This document shows, one piece after another, positions 35,001 through 46,117 of a stretch of 64,000 nucleotides of DNA. The position numbers and the translations under genes are program-made. The stretch is from Aquatica leii. Taxonomy: Eukaryota; Arthropoda; Insecta; Coleoptera; Lampyridae. The notes below the pieces were generated by a model. It worked only from the letters and a program-made list of their open reading frames with translations. It did not search any database and was not told the origin of the DNA. The stretch is taken from assembly GCA_035610365.1 (NCBI GenBank), contig CM069435.1, positions 4,242,001 to 4,306,000 on the forward strand. The letters run 5' to 3'. Each line of letters opens with the position of its first letter. The stretch's first letter is position 1.

Positions 35001-37701
35001 CTTCAAACATATGAATTGAACACTGTCACTTATGGTACGGCTTCCGCTAGTTTTCTCGCCACTCGATGTCTTGTGGAATTGGCAAACAAATGTGCTCAAT
35101 CTAGTCCTCAAATCTCTAAAGTTATACTAAACGACATCTATGTCGATGATGTTTTAACCGGCACTAACTCGCTTACCGAAGCACAAATTATTTGTAAGTC
35201 TTTAAATGAAGTTCTAGCTAGCGGATGCTTTCATCTCAGAAAGTGGATTTCAAATGATCTACGGGTTTTGGAAGGAATTGAACCGACAAATGTTCATCCT
35301 GTTATCTCAAATTTTGGTGAAAATGCTAAGACGCTCGGTTTGTTGTGGTCAAGTCACTCGGATGATTTGATGTTTGCTATCTCTAACTCTTCGCGTGGTG
35401 TAATTACAAGACGAGTTATTTTATCTCACATAGCTCAAGTATTTGACCCCCTTGGGTTGCTTTCTCCTTGTATTATAAGCGCTAAGATTCTATTGCAATC
35501 TTTATGGTTATTAAAAATATCATGGGATGATTCAGTTCCTGAGGAAATCGAAAATAGTTGGTTGTCTCTTAGAAATAACTTACCTGACTTAAACGACTTT
35601 GCGCTGTCAAGACGTGTTATATGCAACAATCTTGACAGAATTGAGTTGCATGGTTTCGCTGATGCTTCAATGGCAGCTTACGGAGCATGTATTTACGTTC
35701 GTTCAGTTAACAATAAAGGTGAAATCTTCTGTAATCTTCTTTGTTCCAAAACAAAGGTGGCCCCGCTAAAATGTATTACTATTCCCAAATTGGAACTACG
35801 TGGAGCTCTTGTTCTCTCTAGACTTGCAAGGCAAGTGACACAAGCCTTAGGAGTTACATTTCAGAAATGCATATTCTGGTCAGACTCTACCATTGTATTG
35901 AGTTGGTTGAAAATGTCTCCTGTTCGCTTGAAAATATTCGTGGCTAATAGGATTAGTGAAATTCAGGATCTATCTCAAAATGCTATTTGGAAACATGTTT
36001 CATCAAAATCAAATCCTGCTGATCTACTTTCCCGTGGAGTCACACCTCAAGAATTAAAACATTCTAAACTTTGGTTTCATGGTCCTGAGTGGCTCTTACT
36101 TGTAGAGTCATCATGGCCCACACTTGATAACAGCGAGCCCAAGCACGGACTTCCAGAGCTCAAGGAAGTTAAATCCTTTATGACTTACAAGTTTGAAGGA
36201 TTCCCCTTTGAGAATTTTTCTAGTTTAAATCGTCTAGAAAGAATTATAGCGTACTGTCTTCGTTTCTATCGTAATTGTAGAAAGACAGAAAAGGATTCTG
36301 GTACTCTTACTTGTTTGGAAATTAGACAATCCCAATTTTGCTTAATAAAAATGTCCCAATTAGAATCTTTTAAAACTGAGATTGAAACACTTCAAAGATC
36401 AAAGGAACTCTGTGTTCGAACTAGTTTAAGTAGTTTGAAGCCCTTTTTGGACAGTAATAACGTTCTTCGGGTAGGAGGAAGATTGCATAATTCTGCTTAC
36501 CCGTTCGACAAAAAACATCAAATATTAATTTCCGGAGCATACCCACTAGCGAAACTGATACTTTCTCGGGAACATCTTCGGCTAATGCATGCTGGCCCAC
36601 AGCTTACTCTTGCGTCTACAAGAGATCGCTTTTGGATAACTTCTGGGCGCACTCTCTGTAAAAAAATAATACATAATTGTGTAAGATGTTGCCGTACCGC
36701 ACCACGTCCTCTAAAACCACTAATGGGAAGCTTACCTCGTGGACGAGTAGAATGTTTATTATGCTTAAAAGTAAGAGAGGCAGAGGATGTAAACTTTCAA
36801 AGGCTTACATCTGCTTGTTCATTTGTTTTGCTACCAAGGCTGTACACTTGGAATTAGCTTCAGACTTATCCACAGAAACATTTATTCTGTGCTTGCGAAG
36901 GTTTGTATCGCGCCGTGGGCGACCTACTCATATATATTCTGATAATGGCACTAACTTTACCGGTGCCAAGTCTGCTTTGAAAGAGTTAAATTGTTTTTTA
37001 AATAAAAACAAGCATTTTATTCATAACAGCGCGTTAAATGAAGGCATAACATGGTATTTTATTCCTAGTCACTCGCCTCATTTCGGAGGGCTTTGGGAGG
37101 CAGGGATCAAATCTACCAAACATCATTTGAGACGAGTAATAGGTAACGCGATTTTAACATTTGAGGAGTTTTACACTCTCCTAGTACAGATTGAGGGCAT
37201 CCTCAATTCCCGACCTTTAACATCCTTATCCTCGGATCCAGTTGATCTAGAGCCGTTAACGCCTAGTCATTTCTTTATTGGGCGGTCTATTGCAACAGTT
37301 CCTGACCCAGACGTTAAGCACCTCGCAATATCACGGTTGTCGCGCTTTCAACACATTCAACAAATTGTTCAGCACTTTTGGAAGAGATGGAGTGTGGAAT
37401 ACGTCAACCAACTCCAAGAAAGAACCAAATGGGGTAACAACCATGACACTCTGAAAACCAACGATTTGGTACTAATCAACGACGACCATCTGCCGCCTAC
37501 TAAATGGAAGCTAGGTCGAATCACGAAGACATATCCTGGAAATGACGGTGTTATCAGAGTTGCAGATATTCGCACCGCTAATGGGACAATCAAAAGAGCA
37601 CTTACAAAACTTTGCCCATTACCAAAAGGGACTTTAGTGTAGTGCATAGTGATGCTTCAAGCTATAGTGTGTTTTGAAAGTGTCTTTCAAGGCGGGGGGC
37701 A

Positions 37702-37927
37702 TGTTAAGGATTATTTGGCGCCTGCGACTGGCCACCAACATCGCATTTCCCCTACTTAACGAAGAAGCGTCGCAAGGGTTGTGCGCTTCGTACAAACAAT
37801 ATAAGATATAAGTTTGATATTACTCATTCATGTACATAAAACCGATTTCTAAAGTATTTTGTTGTAATGTGAAATAAATCATTTAAATTGCTTAAGTGTC
37901 GTCAAATCATTTACAAAGAAAAATACA
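37702..37927 (+). repeat. 3' LTR of the BEL/Pao element
   Basis: Begins TGTTAAGGATTATTTGG right after a polypurine tract (AAGGCGGGGGGCA, 37689-37701) and ends AAAAATACA. It is followed by the ACTAT duplication. Confidence 0.92.
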
Positions 37928-38304
37928 ACTATAAATGCTAAATTTACAACAAAAAACACAACTATACAAAAAATTTGACTAAAAAAAAAGATGTAAATTT
38001 TTAAACTAAAAATGAATAGTGTGAGAAATAGCACAATTTCACTTGTAGATGTTTCTTCTTATTCATTTTTATAGTAAAGAAAATACGGCAAAAACAAAGA
38101 GCAGTTACAACCACAAAATGTTTAGGTAATATATAGAGAACTGACACTTCCATCGCAGTTAAGCAACAATTGGACAATTACGTTAAAAATATGGTAGAAT
38201 TCTTATTTGGCTTAAGAACAAATTTAGTTTGGCGACGTCTTGCAATGGAGGTTGCCAAAAAAAGACAATCTAAAACATGGTTTAATCACAATAATATAAT
38301 GACA

Positions 38305-38460
38305 AGGTGTTGATCACTAACTTAAATTTGATACACCACATTAAAAATATTTACTAAATAATTACCAATATTTACCAAATATTTACCAATTTTTTAAAAA
38401 AAGTTTTACTACATTTACCAATCGCGGTACACCACATACATTAGGTGATCAACCCCTCGG
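38305..38460. mobile_element. 156-bp MITE with 9-bp target duplication
   Basis: The left end AGGTGTTGATCACTAAC and the right end GTGATCAACCCCTCGG are imperfect inverted repeats sharing TTGATCAC. Exact copies of ATAATGACA flank it (38296-38304, 38461-38469). Inside, ATACACCACAT and GTACACCACAT occur near each end in the same direction. A 9-bp duplication suggests Mutator-like mobilisation. There is no coding capacity. Confidence 0.6.
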
Positions 38461-38469
38461 ATAATGACA

Positions 38470-39555
38470 ACGATAGTAGCAATATGAGCAAAATTCAATT
38501 TTTTTTAAATATATAATTTTTCTATTAGTTCTTGAAATAACATTACGATACGAACAATTTTAATAGAACAAAATGTAAACCCCTATTTTGAATTTTCAAA
38601 AAAAAACAAGGTTAAAAAAGGTTTCTACTATAAAAAGTCTAATCACGACCGTTTAAAGGACAAAAACAAATGCAGTAATATGTATTATAATGCTGTCAGG
38701 TAGCTGTATTCCTACAGTGCTCATGAACCTCCGTGTTTGCATAAAAACTCAGATTCTAAAATGGAGCAACTTAAGAAACAATTGTTTGTCAGCCAAGAGA
38801 CTGAATGCAAATTAACGCACACAGAAAATATAAGTGCAATTAATAAGATCAAGAAAATCTTTAGATGTTTCTCTTACGGCTTTACTTTTTAAATATTCTA
38901 GTCAAGATCAAAACGTTATTACGTAATAATCACAAGGAGATCGTAATAATATATAAAAGTTTAGGTTCTATTTATAAAAGCTTATTTGCTAGCTGATGCA
39001 CAACCAACTTCGATTAAGAATTTAAGAAAATGGGAATGTATCGGGTAAATTGACATCTCTTTACAAATGATATGTATTGCAGAAGCATGCCCAAATTTGT
39101 TTACAAACTCTACTTTCTTCTATTTCTAGGATGCAAGTTATTCAACCAAGTTCAAAAAAGATAATAAATAAAAGAAAGTATAACATAAATCGAACTTATT
39201 GGTTTTTTCTTTCAATTCGACAATTCGATTTTATCTAAGCTCTAATGCGGCAGAGTGAAAAGTAGAAATCCACATAAAACTAATTGTTCAAAGTCAATTA
39301 TTACATTAGAATTAGAATGCAACAGTTAATATCAAATTTGACAGATTCAGTAATGAATGTAGTACCAACATTATATTTCTGTTGATTTCAATTTTTTCGT
39401 TTTCAGAAAAGAATGTGATTTTACCAAAATCAACACAAAAATTACTCTCGTCGAAAGTTTCATAGCATAAAGTTCGTTATCCTATGCTTTACTTTCGACG
39501 CTTGATACCTAATTTACTATTATTCTTGTCCTACATACTCAAAAATCAGAAAAAG
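38470..39555. other. AT-rich spacer
   Basis: No open frames or repeat ends recognised over about 1.1 kb. Confidence 0.5.
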
Positions 39556-39559
39556 GGAT

Positions 39560-39660
39560 GCGAGTAGTTCAGATGCGACAAGTGCAAGAGATGAGTATAC
39601 GAAACCTGTGCAGGCATAAGTGAACATATTGATATTTTTAAACGTGATTGGTATTGTCAA
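39560..39660 (+). pseudogene. Relic PHD-like zinc finger, probably of a pogo-type transposase
   Basis: In one plus-strand frame the sequence reads FRCDKCKR, a TGA in place of a Trp, then VYETCAGISEHIDIFKRDWY and C. This is the Cys4-His-like pattern CDKC...W.HE.CAG found at the C-termini of many pogo/DDE_1-type insect transposases and in host PHD fingers. Two stops break it and no catalytic domain is attached. Confidence 0.35.
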
Positions 39661-40506
39661 TAAATTAACTGTTTAAGTTTTTTTTTATCATCTGTCGTTA
39701 CTGAAGCGTTCCTTTCTATACATGTGTCTTATTGTTGTTACTTAAATCTCTACTCCATTTTAAAATTCATATGTTAGTTCCCGTTTTATGAAACTGTGTC
39801 GATAAAACAGTTAACAATAAAACTCAAACTACGTCTTTAACCTAAAATACTTTGTTTTTTGAAAGCGACTTTCTGTGACGCTTACTTTATAACGTCTAGA
39901 AAAACATGAAAACGTAGTGTGTCCAGAACTAGATTTTATGAACAAGAATAACAAAATTAAATATATAAGTAATGTTGAAGTAATGTAACATACTATAATA
40001 ATTACATGTTAGAAATAATACAGTAAAATAAGCGCTTAATAGTGCACCTCTTCTATTGAAGAACTAAAATTTTAAAAAGTGTTATGTTATGAATAGATGC
40101 GGAAGTAACTAAAATAACTTGTTAATATTGTTATATGTACCTAAGAAATCATATTTTGGATAAAAGTTTAATGGTTTCCAGAAAATTTTTTTTACAGAAT
40201 GAGTATTTTTGCAAATTAGCTAAATTTGTTATCTTAAATGAAAAAAAAATTTACGCGTCATAAAAAAGGTTTTTATTAGTTTAGTGGATCGTGAACGAAA
40301 CAATTTTTTAGATCTTTTTTTCTAGTAGGTTTTTTTCTGTGATTATTTTTTGAAATGCTTTATTTTGTTTTATATTTCTAATAGAATATTTTTAATTTTT
40401 TGCAAGAAGACGTACACTTGTGGCTTATTGATATCAAATTGATGTTACCTTAAACTTCAATTAACAATAATAAAAAACATTTCAGACTTTCTAAAATAAA
40501 TGTATT
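39661..40506. other. AT-rich spacer
   Basis: No feature recognised. Confidence 0.5.
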
Positions 40507-40603
40507 AATGGAACGCCCAAGCCCGATTTTTCGAAAAATGTTTAGTTTATATTTTAAAATATCTAATCTAAAAAAATAAAAAATCGGGCTTGGGCGTTCC
40601 ATT
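40507..40603. repeat. 97-bp perfect hairpin (mini-MITE or foldback)
   Basis: AATGGAACGCCCAAGCCCGA plus TTTTT is repeated exactly in inverse at the other end, giving perfect 25-bp arms around a 47-bp AT-rich loop. TGTATT flanks both sides (40501-40506, 40604-40609) and may be a 6-bp target duplication. The GC-rich arms stand out from the AT-rich surroundings. It could be a minimal MITE or a hairpin-forming small-RNA source. Confidence 0.7.
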
Positions 40604-40609
40604 TGTATT

Positions 40610-41165
40610 TATATATAAAATTCAATGCAAAAAATCCGAACTCAATCGGTTAATAAATAATCTCATAAAATGGTCTACAAGTTTTACCTGGTGATAAATC
40701 AGCCTTAAAAAACGCATTCAATAAACATACAACATTTCACACACAAAATAAACTAACAATAAAATAAACAATACTAATAAAAATTAATTTAAAAAAATAA
40801 GTTTTAATGCAACGTAAGATTGAATTTAAAATTAAAATAAAAAAAAACAATGAAGTTAAATTCGAATATTTTTGGATACGTAAAACCTATTAAATCAAAT
40901 TAAGAATGTACTTAGTATAGTTAAATAAATTTTAAAAAAATGCAAACGAGATGCAAGTTATTATTTTAATTTAGTCGAAAATAAATTTATTCATCATTTG
41001 TTTTAAATTTGGCTAAATGTCTTTGATTGTAAATCACAAAATGTGTATACTCACAAAGCACTACTCTAAAGCGTTGGTACGTAAAATAGCAATAAGTGTG
41101 TGTTTTGGTAAACCACAGTCCCCGGGTAAAGTAACCGAAAATGTTCTCAGGGCTGTTGTTGTAAT
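40610..41165. other. AT-rich spacer
   Basis: Nothing recognised up to the TTAA at 41166-41169. Confidence 0.5.
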
Positions 41166-41478
41166 TTAACACTAGAACCCCCGGAGTTTCCTAGAACCGC
41201 CGAGGCGGGCAAAATTGTCCCCGTGGTGAAACAGCTATTTTGAGCTGGTGCTTATTATTTATTAGTTATAACAATTATTTTAGTTTGTTTATTGCTTACA
41301 AATGTTTAAACAATTTTGTTAAAAAAGTAAAAATATAGTACAAAAACAAATGTAGTTCAATAAATATATTATCAGAAAAAACACCTTTTTATTATTAACA
41401 TTAAAGTTAAACGACAAAATAGTAATAGAACAAAATTCTTTGAAAAAAAACTTGTTGCATAACAAAGAGTTTCTAAAA

Positions 41479-43228
41479 TTATAAACACTTCACATAAATC
41501 ACTGTTAGTGTTTTTTTTTCCATACAATTTTTGTAACTAACTTTATTGCACTTTGAGAATATTTTGTTACCTTTATTGGAATGGCAAGATGCTTTGACTT
41601 GACATTTCCGACGCGCTGTTGTTGTTTCATTTGCTCTATTTTCTTCAAGACCCTGAGAATATAAGGGAGTTTTTGAGATATCTGAAGCAAGCTCTTCAGC
41701 CAAAGTTAACAGAAAATTCTGCAGCTAATACTCTTTCCTGTTGTTTTTTTTTTGTATAAAACCCACCAATTTATTCGCGCAATATCAAGGATATTGTAAA
41801 ACGTATGCACAGGCCATCTGCGGGATGCAGCTTTTACGGAATACTTCCTACACATTTGGTCTACTACTCCATATTGACTTTCATTATAAAATTTAATGGT
41901 GTTCGGTTTTGTCTTACCATCTGAGTTAATTTGAACACCGGAATGCATAATCCTCATAAGAAGAACGTTTTTGTTTTCTTTTCTCTGATAAACTGTCAAT
42001 GTTGCACTGTCTTTTTTTAGCACTATTGTACCCTTTTTCTTCAAGTTTTCAGCTAATGAATAAGAAGTAAAAAAGTTATCACATGTTACATTACGTCCGG
42101 TGTTGAGATATGGCTGCATCAAACGCAAAACTACATAGTCCCCAAGGCGTTGATTAGCAGGACTTTGATCATCTTTTCCCAAATAAGCCGTTTGTAGTAT
42201 ATTTTGCATTCTTATCCACTGCAAGCCAAAATTTTTGTCCATATTTATCAGGTTTTGAACCCATAAATTGTATGAACCTGCATTTAGGCTTTGATGGAAA
42301 AAGCTGTTCGTCAACTAAAATATATGCCCCTGGTTTGTAGCATTTTTGGCTGTTTGCGATAAAAGCTTCCCAAATATTTGACATAAGAGCGAACTTATCT
42401 GTTTGTAAGCGTACTGAACAGTTGCCTTTTTTGATCAAATTTCAGAAATCTCATAATTTCCCGAAAGCGATTGCGTGTTATACTTTCACGGGCAAAAGGC
42501 AAGCCCCACATTGTGGATCACAATGTTTCTAATTCAAGTCCACGGGCTCCAGTTGCCCCACAGGCATATAAAATTGCTTTAAACGATTTTAATTCTTCAA
42601 GAGTTATGCACCAGTTGGCGTCTAATAGACGTCGTCTAGCTTCTTCTTCAGTGCATATTTTAATATGTTTCAAAATATTGTCATCAACAATCAGGGACTT
42701 GATACCTTACAGACGTCTATATTTTACCTTACTTGTTGAACCAGGAACTTCTTTCAAACTATTTTATTGTTCTCGTCGACCGCATGTAATGTCGCCAGGT
42801 GCTATTACAGTCCATTTAGTTTTGTCAGGTGCCGTAATTTCATTTCCAGAAGAAAAAGCTGAATTTGGAACTATTTTACGTTTTCGCCCGCTTACAGTCT
42901 CGCCGTGTGTTATCAAATTTTTTGCGCTGCTAGGAAATACTGCTTGACAGATATTAGAAGTAGACTTGCCGAGTGAATATTGTTGTGTAGCAGCGGGCAA
43001 CGTATTGGTTGAAGTATTTGGGCTATTGAAAATTAAAATTTCGTTATCTTATGACATGGACTGCTTCGGTCAGATGAAATCTTTACAGAATTAGCCACTT
43101 CCTGGTCGTGATCTGAAATCTGTAAATGTAAATATAAGTAGTTACAAATAAGTATTGCAGCAACGACTTAACTGCAATTTGGTCGTTGTCGGAATCGAAA
43201 GAAGTATCCGGAGAACTACGAGGGTCAT
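41479..43228 (-). pseudogene. piggyBac transposase (second element), 3' part of the gene
   Basis: All three catalytic Asp motifs are visible: ILVDEQLFPSKPKCRF near 42300, NVTCDNFFTSYSLAE near 42070 and QYGVVDQMCRKYS near 41860. A C-terminal Cys-rich region follows (about 41490-41620). The acidic N-terminus lies on the far side of the guest element, at about 45615-45710 (LFEALQDLPEDHSDNSNYSD), and resumes as DPRSSPDTSFDSDNDQ at about 43228-43180. Several frame shifts and stops lie between 42440 and 43180 and near 41700. It is a dead copy with a better preserved core than the element at 17 kb. Confidence 0.87.
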
Positions 43229-43238
43229 ATTCAGAACG
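43229..43238. repeat. Target-site duplication of the Mutator-like element, left
   Basis: ATTCAGAACG is repeated exactly at 45615-45624. A 9-10 bp duplication is typical of Mutator-like elements. Confidence 0.8.
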
Positions 43239-43250
43239 AGTCTAGGAAAG

Positions 43251-43340
43251 TTCACCGAAAACAATTCACCGAAAGCAATTCACCGAAATAGCAATTCACC
43301 GAAATGACAATTCACCGAAATACAATTCACCGAAGTACGA
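43251..43340. repeat. TTCACCGAA iterated terminal array, left
   Basis: Six TTCACCGAA units are spaced about 14-17 bases apart, separated mostly by A/T/G and CAA. The inverted counterpart is at 45474-45604. The units probably serve as repeated transposase-binding sites. Confidence 0.85.
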
Positions 43341-43644
43341 TTGATTGTTAATTATAATTTGACAAATTGTGCTATTTTCAACTTTCCTTCACACTTTATC
43401 CAGGCTTATGACTGGCAGAAAAATTCTGGCGTGTTTAAAAGTTGGAAATTTATTCCTTTGTCGTTCTGTTGTTTTATTACTTTATTCTTTATGCTTTTTT
43501 TGTCGTTTTATTACTTTGGTTTTATTGGTTTTTTTTTTAATTTTACTTAAACTTACAATTAGATGTGGAAAATGTTCTCTTGTCATGTTTTGAAATGTTC
43601 ATATTATTTCTGTCTGTTTAATAACTTAAATTATGTGCTATGCC

Positions 43645-44995
43645 TCATAAATAATCATATATATTGTTCATGATGTTGTAATTATCAACTAGGTGTGCTA
43701 TTCTCATCGCGCAATCTCTGTATTTTCTACGCATTGGTGGTATTTCCAGACGGCTTATGTACTGCTCTATTTGAAGTGCATTTAAGCTTTGTTCTTTCTG
43801 TATGGCCTCGATAAATCTCCATATGTTAGGGTGATCCGCGCCAATTTGTGTTTCAAATCCTCGATGCCATCCTTCGATCGAATTATTTGTTTTTGGTAGG
43901 CCTTGTTGCACCCAATCAAAACAGTTCCACATTTGGTGAGAAAACTGCGGTGCACGCCGATGCTGACGTCGATGGGGGCGCCCAATCCAAGTATCTTCAA
44001 AATAATCCACAACAGGTTGTGCTTCTGGAGGCAATATATCACAGTCTTTCAAAGGCATCTACTATGCTTTCTACAGGAACAAATGCTATTGCCGATAATA
44101 AACAAAGGTTCAGAGCAAAATCGTCATCTGTTTCGTATCTCTGTTTAAGACCCTCTGACTGGATTTTTCGAAAGATGCATTGGGAAAAATGAAAAAAACA
44201 GTCACGGGAATCCTTTTGCAATCGCACTCACCATTGCAGATTCAAAATCGGTTAATATTGTAACTGGCATAGCATCTGGCTAAAGTTCTTTCAGTTTTTG
44301 AAAGAATCGAACGTACGTAGCCTTTCTTTTATCTGGCAGCAATGCAAATACCAATGGAATAGCGTTGTTATTATTTAAGCCATGTAGTGTATATAGTTGG
44401 TGAAAAAGATGTGGTACAGTTTTAAACGTACCGTTTGCGTACCAATTAGCGAATCTGGCCAAAACTTGAAGGTTTCTTCTGGTGCAAAAAATTAACATTC
44501 TATCATTAGCAGGTCCAGAATGGTACATTAAAAATTCCTCCCTATTGCTTGTTGTTTTATACTTTTCGGGTAAAACAATGTCCCGGCGGTGAATAGGTAA
44601 GCCGGAATATCTTCGTGCCTAGTTCGTATATTTCTAATGGTTCGTTTGATGCTGCTCACTTTGGATAGCTTTGCTGCTGCAGCCTGCGAAAGTCCAACCG
44701 ATGCGTTTGATATTATGTAATGAGGTGCGTGTTGAGTATGTCTAGCATTATCACGAATAGTGTTCATAACTGTAGTAGCTTCTACTTGCGATGCATCAGC
44801 CAAATGATTATGCAAACCACTTCTCTTCACGATGTTATCATCTTCTGTTATCACACGCGCACGACATTTAAGTTTTTGATAGTATTCGCAGCTGTAATAT
44901 GTTCGTGCTTCAACTTGTTTATCTTTAAAGTGTAAATGACCATCAACCACCATTTTGCGTTTTCCCTTTTCACTAAGAATAAACTGAACAGCCAT
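43645..44995 (-). pseudogene. FLYWCH-MULE transposase remnant
   Basis: About 450 codons in four frame segments. The N-terminal FLYWCH-type finger (residues 1-75) has the Cys pair in YYSCEYYQKLKCRARV and the closing GLHNHLAD. The MULE DDE domain shows FANWYANGTFKTVPHLFHQL near 44430, ILTDFESAMVSA near 44250 and TNNSIEGWHRGFE near 43880. At the first catalytic position the usual Asp of W..DGTF is Asn here (AAC), so the enzyme would be inactive even without the frame breaks. An in-frame stop at 44280 separates LKEL from PDAMPVTI, and there are shifts near 44530, 44200 and 44050. The C-terminal frame ends at 43645. Confidence 0.85.
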
Positions 44996-45473
44996 TTCAA
45001 CGTTTACTTCAGCACAACTACTTTCGCAATAAAACTTGCCATAAAGTAGTTATGTATTTATACCCTTCCAGTCATTAGGATAAATTACTTTGAATGGGAA
45101 TAACAACATTAGCCATTAGTCATTAAGAGTGGCGAGCGATTACCAAATATTTTAGAAAGTTGTGTTTAAAGAAATTTCATTTTCATGAATTAATAATTAT
45201 GTAGGAGTTATACAAATAAAATTCTCAAATGAAAAAGCTTTTTTTACCAACCAATAATCGTAATCTCCAGACAAATAGATTATTTTGAAAATATTTACTT
45301 AAAAAAAATTTATACATCATTACATTGCTATTACTTAATCAAATGTTTTACAAAATTTGCATTAATTAAGAGAAAATCTATGCTATATCGGCTCTATCGT
45401 TGTAATGAATCCGTTCGTTTTTTTAAATCGACAAAAAAAAGTAATAAAATAATAAAATAATAACAAGATATAT

Positions 45474-45604
45474 TTCGGTGAATCGTACTTCGGTGAATTG
45501 CTCGTTCGGTAAATTGTATTTCGGTGAATTGTATTTTGGTGAATTGCTATTTCGGTGAATTGTTTTCGGTGAATTGTTTTCGGTGAATTGTTTTTGGTGA
45601 ACTT
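45474..45604. repeat. TTCGGTGAA iterated terminal array, right
   Basis: About nine units of TTCGGTGAATTG and close variants, the inverse of the left array but with three extra units. The end reads GGTGAACTTTCC. Confidence 0.85.
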
Positions 45605-45614
45605 TCCGGCACCG

Positions 45615-45624
45615 ATTCAGAACG
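45615..45624. repeat. Target-site duplication of the Mutator-like element, right
   Basis: ATTCAGAACG, after which the interrupted piggyBac N-terminal frame resumes. Confidence 0.8.
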
Positions 45625-46117
45625 CTCTGAATCTGCCGGTAAATCGGAATAATTGGAGTTATCCGAATGATCTTCCGGTAAATCTTGTAGGGCTTCGAAT
45701 AACTTTTTTTCTGTCAATGCACGCTTATTTGCAATAGTAATTCACACATTCTCCACTGTCTTCTATTATTTGCACTCGACCGAAATGTATCAAATGAATC
45801 ATCAAAATGCATGCGCAAACACGTCGAAAACTGATGATAACGCACACACACAATAATAAATTTCTTAGAATGACTCAGACACATTAATTATGCGCTTTAT
45901 GTGTAAGGGACAAAAATGTCCCCCACGGCGGTTCTAGGTATAACTGGTTATAAATCAAAAAGTAAAAAGTTAAGAGAAAATATAATTGTCACATTTTAAA
46001 CTAGGCCTTTAATGAGACAAAGTCATAAAGCGGCAAGGTCGTACATACATACTCTTCTGAGAACGATTTGAATCTATAAAAGGGACAAATTTGTTCCCTC
46101 GGCGGTTCTAGTGTTAA

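Larger units (their letters stand above)
31899..37927 (+). mobile_element. BEL/Pao LTR retrotransposon, nearly whole (fossil)
   Basis: Bounded by short LTRs (31899-32070 and 37702-37927) and an exact 5-bp target duplication ACTAT (31894-31898, 37928-37932). The internal region encodes a gag-pol polyprotein in BEL/Pao order. Gag (DUF1759-like) starts at about 32562. Cys/His knuckles lie at about 33560-33750. The aspartic protease lies near 33925 (LLDSGSMSSF). Reverse transcriptase is at about 34700-35400, with NDIYVDDVLTG near 35145. RNase H is at about 35640-36030 (HGFADASMAAYGA). Integrase is at about 36500-37300, with a zinc finger and a core containing IYSDNGTNFTG, followed by a DUF5641-type tail to about 37640. 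There is no envelope gene. The coding region looks whole apart from about one break. By eye the LTRs differ at only a few aligned positions besides their length, so the insertion is young. Confidence 0.95.
43239..45614 (-). mobile_element. Mutator-like element (MULE) with FLYWCH finger, nested in piggyBac
   Basis: A 2.38-kb element with inverted ends sharing GGAAAGTTCACC, followed inward by arrays of TTCACCGAA units (six on the left, nine on the right, inverted). It is flanked by the 10-bp duplication ATTCAGAACG. It encodes a FLYWCH plus MULE transposase on the minus strand (44995-43645). It sits in the acidic N-terminal part of the piggyBac gene, so the piggyBac is the older of the two. Confidence 0.88.
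41170..46113 (-). mobile_element. Second piggyBac-type transposon, hosting a Mutator-like element
   Basis: Flanked by TTAA (41166-41169, 46114-46117). The left end CACTAGAACCCCCGGAG and the right end CTCGGCGGTTCTAGTG are inverted repeats. Each end also has an internal second copy of CTAGAACCGCC next to a GGGACA...TGTCCC type palindrome (about 41191-41221 and 45910-45938), so the termini are doubled. The transposase reads leftwards and is interrupted by a Mutator-like element at 43239-45614. Without that guest the element would be about 2.56 kb, normal for the family. Confidence 0.92.

Noticed and set aside
42471-43000. Frames on both strands between 42471 and 43000
   Set aside because: They lie over the broken middle of the second piggyBac transposase and show no domain of their own.
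43251-45604. TTCACCGAA arrays considered as a CRISPR-like or satellite array
   Set aside because: The unit is only 9-10 bases, the gaps are short and low in complexity, and the two arrays are inverted at the two ends of a transposon.
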